NCBI GenBank assembly: GCA_004151065.3
Contig: NWUY0300028558.1
Span: 6,591 to 21,783, forward strand
Direction: 5' to 3'
Origin: Larix sibirica
Lineage: Eukaryota > Streptophyta > Pinopsida > Pinales > Pinaceae
Length of the DNA stretch: 15,193 bases
Positions 8,385 through 15,193 of this stretch are shown in pieces. Both the position numbers and the translations under genes were made by a program. The number at the start of each line of letters is the position of its first letter. Position 1 is the first letter of the stretch. The notes beneath the pieces are model-generated. The model was given only the letters and a program-made list of their open reading frames with translations, did no database searches and was not told the origin of the DNA.

Positions 8385-9660
8385 ACTAGACTTGTATATT
8401 CCACAAGGGGATGAAATCCCCTATCAAATAAACAAGTCAAATCTTCTCTGATATAGAATAGATCACTCCATCTTGGAGCAGATAATGTGAGAGAACCCTG
8501 GGGCCAATCTCTCGAAGCCATATGACTCAAGCTAATGATGCATGATCCGAGAGCGAATGTATCATCTTCCCTTGGTCAAATCAGCATGACCAATTTGGGA
8601 GAATGTATGCCCGATGTTGCAAATTGGAGAAACATCAACAAAAATAGCTAGGGATCCCATGCAAACCAGTGTGCATGCTTTATCTCTCCAATGGGTAACC
8701 AATTCTAAATTACAATTTCAAGAAAAAGAAAATTTGTTAAAGTGTAACTTTAACATAGGCCTTGACAAAGGGATGAAATAGCTAAGAACCCCACACAAAC
8801 TTGTGTGCATGCTTGATTTCTCCAATGGATATCCAAATCTACATTAAAATTTGAAGAAAGAGAAAAATGGTCAAAGTGCAACATTTAGACCAACTTTGAC
8901 TAAGGGCTGAAACATTTTAAAACCCCACACAAACATGTGTCCCAACTTTCTCTCTCTAATGGGTATCAAAATCTACTTTAAAATTTCAAGAAAGAGAAAA
9001 CTTGTCAAACGGTGCAACTTTTTAAACATACTTTCATTGAGGTCCAATATTGCTAACAACACGACACAAACATGTGTGCATGCCTTATCTTTCCAATAGG
9101 TATCCAAATCTACTCTGAAATTTCAACAAAGAGGAAACTTGTCAAACTAGAACTTATTCAACCAACTTTGATGGAGTCCTTGACTAAGGGCCAAAATAGT
9201 TAAGAACCACATAGAAATGTGTGAGCACACTTTATATTTCCAATCGGTATTCAAATCTACTTTAAAATTTCAAGAAAGAGAAAACTTGTTAAACTGCAAT
9301 TTTCTAGACCAACTTTGACCTGGGGTTGAAATAGCTAAGAAGCTCACACAAATGTGTGTGGATGCTTTATATCTCCAATGGGTATCCAAATCTATTTTAA
9401 AATCTCAAGAAAGAGAACTTGCCAAAGTGCAACATTATATACCAACTTTGATTGAGGGCTGAAATAGCTAAGAACCCCACACAAAATAGTGCACACGCTT
9501 TATCTCTCCAATGGGTATAAAATCTACTTTAAAATTTGAAGAAAGATAAAACTTGTGAATGTGCAACTTGTTAGACCATATTTGATTGAGGGCTTGTCCA
9601 AGAACCCAACACAAATGTGTGGCCATGCTTTATCTCACCAATGGGTATCCAAATCTACTT
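8382..9660. repeat. First copy of an apparently exact 1279-bp duplication
   Basis: Matches 9662-10940 with a constant offset of 1280 and no differences in the lines I compared. It covers the end of the LTR plus eight satellite monomers. The copies are separated only by the N at 9661, so this is probably an unmerged assembly overlap rather than biology. Confidence 0.93.
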
Positions 9661-9661
9661 N
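9661..9661. other. Assembly junction (single N)
   Basis: One unknown base separates two copies of the same 1279 bp. It corresponds to position 8381 in the first copy. Confidence 0.9.
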
Positions 9662-10940
9662 TAGACTAGACTTGTATATTCCACAAGGGGATGAAATCCC
9701 CTATCAAATAAACAAGTCAAATCTTCTCTGATATAGAATAGATCACTCCATCTTGGAGCAGATAATGTGAGAGAACCCTGGGGCCAATCTCTCGAAGCCA
9801 TATGACTCAAGCTAATGATGCATGATCCGAGAGCGAATGTATCATCTTCCCTTGGTCAAATCAGCATGACCAATTTGGGAGAATGTATGCCCGATGTTGC
9901 AAATTGGAGAAACATCAACAAAAATAGCTAGGGATCCCATGCAAACCAGTGTGCATGCTTTATCTCTCCAATGGGTAACCAATTCTAAATTACAATTTCA
10001 AGAAAAAGAAAATTTGTTAAAGTGTAACTTTAACATAGGCCTTGACAAAGGGATGAAATAGCTAAGAACCCCACACAAACTTGTGTGCATGCTTGATTTC
10101 TCCAATGGATATCCAAATCTACATTAAAATTTGAAGAAAGAGAAAAATGGTCAAAGTGCAACATTTAGACCAACTTTGACTAAGGGCTGAAACATTTTAA
10201 AACCCCACACAAACATGTGTCCCAACTTTCTCTCTCTAATGGGTATCAAAATCTACTTTAAAATTTCAAGAAAGAGAAAACTTGTCAAACGGTGCAACTT
10301 TTTAAACATACTTTCATTGAGGTCCAATATTGCTAACAACACGACACAAACATGTGTGCATGCCTTATCTTTCCAATAGGTATCCAAATCTACTCTGAAA
10401 TTTCAACAAAGAGGAAACTTGTCAAACTAGAACTTATTCAACCAACTTTGATGGAGTCCTTGACTAAGGGCCAAAATAGTTAAGAACCACATAGAAATGT
10501 GTGAGCACACTTTATATTTCCAATCGGTATTCAAATCTACTTTAAAATTTCAAGAAAGAGAAAACTTGTTAAACTGCAATTTTCTAGACCAACTTTGACC
10601 TGGGGTTGAAATAGCTAAGAAGCTCACACAAATGTGTGTGGATGCTTTATATCTCCAATGGGTATCCAAATCTATTTTAAAATCTCAAGAAAGAGAACTT
10701 GCCAAAGTGCAACATTATATACCAACTTTGATTGAGGGCTGAAATAGCTAAGAACCCCACACAAAATAGTGCACACGCTTTATCTCTCCAATGGGTATAA
10801 AATCTACTTTAAAATTTGAAGAAAGATAAAACTTGTGAATGTGCAACTTGTTAGACCATATTTGATTGAGGGCTTGTCCAAGAACCCAACACAAATGTGT
10901 GGCCATGCTTTATCTCACCAATGGGTATCCAAATCTACTT
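9662..10940. repeat. Second copy of the 1279-bp duplication
   Basis: It starts TAGACTAGACTTG, mid-LTR and mid-hairpin arm, and ends at AAATCTACTT. Unique satellite continues from 10941. A truncated LTR end joined directly to satellite without a target duplication at 9661 argues against a real insertion. Confidence 0.93.
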
Positions 10941-12112
10941 CAAAATTTCAAGAAATATAAAACTCATCAGAGTGCAACTATTTAGACAACCTTTGATCGA
11001 GGAGTGAAACAACTAGGAAGCTCAAACAAATGTGTGCACACTTTATCTGTTGAATGGGTATCCAAATCTACTTTAATATTTCAAGAAAGTGAAAACTTAT
11101 CAAATTGCAACTTTTTAAACCAACTTTGACCAAGTGCCAAAATAACTAAGAACTTCACGCAAATGTCATCGCATGCTTTATCTCTCCAATGGGAATCCAA
11201 ATCTACTTTAAAATTTCAAGAGAGAAAACTTGTCAAAGTGCAACTTTTTGATCAACTTTGACCGCGGGCCAAAATAGTTAAGAACCCCACGAATATATGT
11301 GCTCTTGCTATATCTCTCAAATGGGTATGAAAATCTACTTTAAACTTTCAAGAAAGACAAAACTTGATGAAGTGCGACTTTTTAGATCAATTTTGATTGG
11401 TGAATGAAATAACTAATAAACGCACGCAAATGTGTGCAGACACTTTATATTTCTAATCGGTATCCGAAGCTACTTTAAAATTTCAATAAAATTAAAACCT
11501 ATCAAAATGAAAATTTTTCCAACAACTTTGATTGAGGCCATGACCATGGACCGAAATAGCTAAGAACACCACATAAATGTGTGTCCGTGCATTATCTGTC
11601 CAATGGAAATCCAAGTTTGCTTTAAAATTAGAAGAAAAACAAAACTTGTCAAAGTGCATTTTTTTGGACCTATTTTGACATAGGCTCAGAATAGCTAAGA
11701 ACCCTACACAGACTCAATGTGCACACTTTATCTCTATAACAGGGTATCCAAATCTACTTTAAAATTTAAAGAAAGAAAACTTGTCATAGTGCAAATTTTA
11801 GACTAACTTTTGACCGAGGCCTCAAACAACAAAGAATCCCACACAAACATGTGCACACATTTTTATCTCTCCAACAGGTATCCAACTCGACTTTAAAATT
11901 TTAGGAAGGAGAAAACTTGTCAAATTGCAAAATAGATAAGAAACCCACACAGATGTTTGTGCATGCTTCACTAATGGGTATCTAAAACTACTTTAATTTC
12001 AAGAAAGAGAAAACTTGTCAAAGTACAACTTTTCATACCAACTTTGACCAATGCCTTGACCTAGGGTTGAAATAGCTAAGAACCCCACATAAACATGTGT
12101 GCACTTGATCTC

Positions 12113-13560
12113 TTTGATTGTATCAAAATCTACATTAAAATTTCAAGAAAGAAAAAACTTGTTAAGGTGCCACATTGTAGACCAACTTTGACCAAGGCAC
12201 AAAATAGCTAAGAACCGCAAACAAACATGTGCTCACACTTTATCTCTCCAATAGGAATCTAAATCTACTTTAAAATTTCGGGAAAGAGAGCACATGTCAA
12301 AGTGCAACATTTTAGACCAAGTTTGACCAAGGTCTTGATGGATGGTGGAATAGTAAGCAAGTCTACACAAACTTGTGTGCATGCTTTATCTCTCCAATGG
12401 GTATCCATATCTCTTTTAAAATTTCAAGAAAGAGAAAACTTGTCATAGTGCAACTTCTTAGACCAACTTTGACTAAAGGCTGAAATAGCTGAGAACGCCA
12501 CACAAATGTGCACACACACTTTAACTCTCCAATATGTATTCAAATCTACTTTGAAATTTCAAGAAAGATAGAACTGGTCAAAGCACAAATTTTTAGACCA
12601 ATTTTGGTCGAGGCCTTAACCAAGGGCCAAAATAGCCAAGAATCCCACACAAACATGTGTGCATGCATTCTCTCTCCAATGGGTATCCAAATGCACTTGA
12701 AAATTTCACGAAAGATATAAGTTGTCAAGATGCATCATTTACACTAACTTTGACCAAGGCTAAAAAAGTTAACCCCACACAAATGTGTGTACATGGTTTA
12801 TCTCTCCAATGGGTATCCAAAATTCCGAGAAAGAGACAACTTGTTACAGTACGACTATTTAAACCAACTTTGAATGAGGGCTTGACCGAGGGCCGAAATA
12901 GCTAAGAACACCACACAATGTCTACACACACTTTATCTCTCCAATGGGTACCCAAATCTACTTTAAAATTTTAAGAAAGAGAAAACTTGTCAAGGTGCAA
13001 ATTTTTAGATCAACTTTGCCTGAGGTACATAATAGCTAAGAACCCCAAAAAAACACGTGCAGACATTTTATGTCTCCAATAGGAATCTAAATCTACATTA
13101 AAGTTCCGAGAAAGAGAACACAAGTCAAAGTGAACCTTTTTAGACCAACTTTGACCAAGGTCTTAGTGGATGGCATAAATAAAAAAGAAGTTCACACAAA
13201 CACGTTCCCATGCTTTATCTCTCCAATGGGTATCCAAATCTCTTGTAAAATTTCAAAAAAGAGAAAACCTGTAACAATGCAACTTTGTAGACCAACTTTG
13301 ACCAAGGGCTGAAATAGCTAAGAACGACACACAAAGGTGTCCACACTCTTTAACTTTCCAATGTGTATTCAAATCTACTTTAAAATTTCAAGAAAGATAG
13401 AACTGGTCAAAGTGCAACTTTTCAAACCAATTTTATCCAAGGACAAACTTGTGTGCATGCATTGTCTCTCCAATGGGTATCCAAATGTAATTTAAAATTT
13501 CAAGAAAGAGATAACTTGTCAAAGTGCATAATCTTACACCAACTTTGACTGAGGCCGAAA
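12113..13560 (+). repeat. Higher-order satellite repeat, period about 829 bp, two copies
   Basis: Six consecutive monomers from about 12113 recur from about 12940 with shared private variants: CAATAGGAATCTAAATCTA (12249 and 13077), AAGGTGC (12164 and 12992), CTTTAACT, and GATAGAACTGGTCAAAG (12567 and 13396). Offsets are 828-829 bp until the fifth monomer, where the second copy has lost about 35 bp. The copies differ by many substitutions, so the duplication is not recent. Confidence 0.8.
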
Positions 13561-13592
13561 AAATTAAGAACCCCACACAAACATGTGTGCAT

Positions 13593-13705
13593 AGTTTCAA
13601 GGTGGCAATTTGGTACTCCCGCTTCGTAATAACATCTTTGTACTTAGAAGTCTGGTTGACCTACTTTTGTAGTTATTAGTTGGACATTAATACAAGTATC
13701 TTATC
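13593..13705 (+). mobile_element. 5'-truncated LINE 3' end inside the satellite
   Basis: A monomer is interrupted after GTGTGCAT, and satellite resumes at TATCTCCAATGAG. The inserted 113 bp align with the LINE 3' end at 1276-1382: GTACTCCCGCTTCGTAATAA against GTGCTCCCACTTTGTATTGA, the CTACTTTTGT and TTGGACATTAATA blocks, and the TTATC tail. Severe 5' truncation is typical of LINE insertion. No target duplication is visible, and a few satellite bases (about GCTT) seem lost. Confidence 0.82.
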
Positions 13706-15016
13706 TTATCTCCAATGAGTATCCAAATCTTTGTTAAAATTCCTAGAAAGAGAAAAAATTTCAAAGTACAATATTTAAACCAACTTTGAATGAGGCTTGA
13801 CTGAGGGCCAAAATACCTAAGAACCCCACACAAACATGTGCACACACTTTACCTCCCTAATGGGTATCCAAATCTACTTTAAAATATAGAAAAAGAGAAA
13901 ACTTATCAAAGCGCAACTATTTAGACCAACTTTTACCAAGGCCTTGACTAAGGGTTGAAATAGCTAAGAAACCCACATAAATGTGTGTGCATACTCTATA
14001 TTTCCAATGGGTATCCAAATCTATTTTAAAATTTCAATACTTTCAATAAAAGTTCAAAGTGCATATTTTTAAACCAATTTTGACCGGGGCCTTGATCGAG
14101 GGGAAAAATAGTTAAGAACTTGACACAAACAAGTGTGCACTCTTTATCTCTCCAATGGGTAACATAATCTACTTTACAATTTCAAGAAAGAGAAAACCTG
14201 TCAAAGTGCAATTTTCTAGACCAACTTTGACCGAGGCCTTGACCGATGATTAAAATAGCTATGTACCCCACACAAATGTGTGTGCACGCTTGATCTCTCC
14301 AATGGGTAACCAAATCCACTTCAAAATTTCAAGAAAGAGAAAACTTGTCAAAGTGCAACTTCTTAGACCAATTTTGATCGAGGGCCGAAATAGCTAAGAA
14401 TTGCACACAAACATGTGCACATGGTTTATCTCTCCAATGTATATCCAAAACTACTTAATTCTTTTGAGAAAGAGAAAAAATGTCAAAATTCAATGTTTTA
14501 GACCAAATTTGTTCTAAGCCTTAAGCGGGGGATGAAATAGGTAAGAAGCCCATAGAAACATGTGTGCATGCTTTATTTCTCCAATTGGTATCCAAATCTA
14601 CTTTAAATTTTCAAGAAAGAGAAAACTTGTCAATTGAAATTTTTTAGATGAAATTTGATTGGGGCCTTGACCAAGGGCCAAAATAATGATGAATCCCACA
14701 CAAATGTTTGTGCATGCTTTATCTCTCCTATATGTATCTAAATCTACTTTAAAATTTCAAGAAAGAGAAAACATGTCAAAGTGCATAATTTTAGACCAAG
14801 TTTGACTGAGGCTTTAGCAGAGGGTCAAAATCGTTAAAAACCACACACAAACATGTGTGCATGCTTTATCTCTCCAAAGGGTATCCAAATCTAGTTTAAA
14901 ATTTCAAGAAAGAGAAAACTTGTCAATGTGCAACTTTTGAGACCAAATTTGACCAAGGACTGAAATAACCAAGAACCACACATCAACATGTGGGCATGCT
15001 TTTATCTCTTCAATGG
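13706..15016 (+). repeat. Satellite array, right block
   Basis: About nine further monomers, mostly of the long type (spacing about 134-150 bp). They end abruptly inside the conserved TCTTCAATGG at 15016. Confidence 0.92.
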
Positions 15017-15193
15017 TGTTTGAGCAGGTTTTTGGACCAGCCTTGGGAGGTGCATACCATAAGTGGACCATGCGACAGCTTATCCAAAGGACCAAAGAAC
15101 ACAAAAGGAAGAAGTTAGTTAGATGTTAGTTGGGCAATTGTGTCCACTTTGTAATGGGATCAACCCATGTTGCGATGTATAAATATGTAAGGG
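15017..15193 (+). mobile_element. Probable 5' end of another LTR retrotransposon
   Basis: The satellite is broken after CAATGG by unrelated sequence starting TGTTTGAGCAGG. About 160 bp later there is a TATA box TATAAATA (15178-15185). A TG start, a short U3 and a TATA box fit an LTR on the + strand. The rest lies outside the window, so the inverted end and the target duplication cannot be checked. The - strand frame at 14904-15104 spans the junction and is not a gene. Confidence 0.5.
15178..15185 (+). promoter_or_regulatory. TATA box of the right-edge LTR
   Basis: TATAAATA within GATGTATAAATATG, about 160 bp from the presumed LTR start. Confidence 0.45.

Larger units (their letters stand above)
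7578..8640 (-). mobile_element. Solo LTR of an LTR retrotransposon
   Basis: A 1063-bp block starts TGTT and ends AACA (TG...CA on either strand) inside the satellite. The satellite continues on both sides, from GGCC to AAAATAGCTA, with a 5-bp target duplication AAACT (7573-7577) and AAAAT (8641-8645) differing by one base. On the - strand it has a clean TATA box TATAAATA (8070-8063) and downstream leader-like sequence, so U3 is about 8640-8100 and R-U5 about 8040-7578. No primer-binding site, polypurine tract or coding sequence is attached, so it is a solo LTR, the usual product of LTR-LTR recombination. The superfamily (Copia or Gypsy) cannot be told from an LTR alone. The frame at 8051-8317 lies inside the LTR and is not a gene. 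Confidence 0.85.
8641..13592 (+). repeat. Satellite array, central block
   Basis: About 34 monomers of the same family as 6703-7577, counting the probable assembly copy. Spacing between CCAATGGGTATCC anchors is mostly about 131-150 bp. Short monomers have one TTGACC-AGG block. Long monomers carry a near-duplicate of it (pattern TTTGACCRAGG then CCTTGACCRAGGG), which adds about 12-15 bp. A shortened monomer (about 93 bp) ends near 11965. Part of the array (9662-9920) is copied LTR, not satellite. Confidence 0.92.

Noticed and set aside
8382-10940. Recent segmental duplication
   Set aside because: The copies appear identical and are bounded by an N in the middle of an LTR, so an assembly overlap is the simpler reading.
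12508-13312. Several 60-82 codon frames in the satellite with similar peptides
   Set aside because: They are translations of the tandem monomer. The conserved ATAGCTAAG supplies a stop in the common frame and indels shift the others.
6703-15016. CRISPR-like or regularly spaced repeat system
   Set aside because: Monomers are head-to-tail with no unique spacers, diverge along their whole length and lie in plant DNA.

Overview
The window looks like nuclear DNA from a land plant with a large, repeat-rich genome. I read it as a gymnosperm or fern rather than a compact-genome angiosperm, but the sequence does not settle this. The reasons are one interrupted plant gene with GT-AG introns, decayed LINE and LTR retrotransposons, a hAT-like nonautonomous DNA element, and about 7 kb of a roughly 135-150 bp tandem satellite. 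There is no bacterial-type gene organisation, and I see no tRNA, rRNA or CRISPR array.

Layout. Positions 1-1382 hold the decayed 3' half of a LINE on the + strand, ending in a short tandem TTATC tail. It abuts a second LINE fragment on the - strand (1383-1788) carrying the reverse-transcriptase catalytic block. Next is a 160-codon degenerate - strand reading frame of unknown origin (1790-2269), then a + strand LINE fragment with the N-terminal part of the reverse transcriptase (2238-2480). Positions 2481-4357 are mostly anonymous sequence, which I read as the distal part of a long intron. They contain a 245-bp hAT-like element (3757-4001) with 15-bp perfect inverted ends and an 8-bp target duplication.

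The one confident host gene is at 4358-5760 (+). It is the last four exons of a RecQ helicase of the plant RECQ4/BLM type: the end of the RQC region, the HRDC domain, and an unusually long nuclear tail that carries a tandem 23-residue duplication. No upstream exon is recognisable, so the intron before 4358 must begin outside the window or the gene is truncated.

About 940 bp after the stop codon the satellite begins (about 6703) and continues to about 15016. It is interrupted by a 1063-bp solo LTR on the - strand (7578-8640, TSD AAAAT/AAACT) and by a 113-bp truncated LINE 3' end (13593-13705). At 15017 it appears to be broken by the start of another LTR element that runs off the window. The satellite contains a two-copy higher-order repeat of about 829 bp.

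Two assembly warnings. Positions 8382-9660 and 9662-10940 appear to be the same 1279 bp repeated around a single N at 9661, almost certainly an unmerged contig overlap. A second N at 3904 lies inside the hAT-like element. The true satellite array here is therefore probably about 1.3 kb shorter than shown, and the hAT element may be incomplete. I found no convincing new multigene system. The most interesting items are the RECQ4 tail duplication, the satellite with its nested insertions, and the strong hairpin in the solo LTR at the assembly breakpoint.
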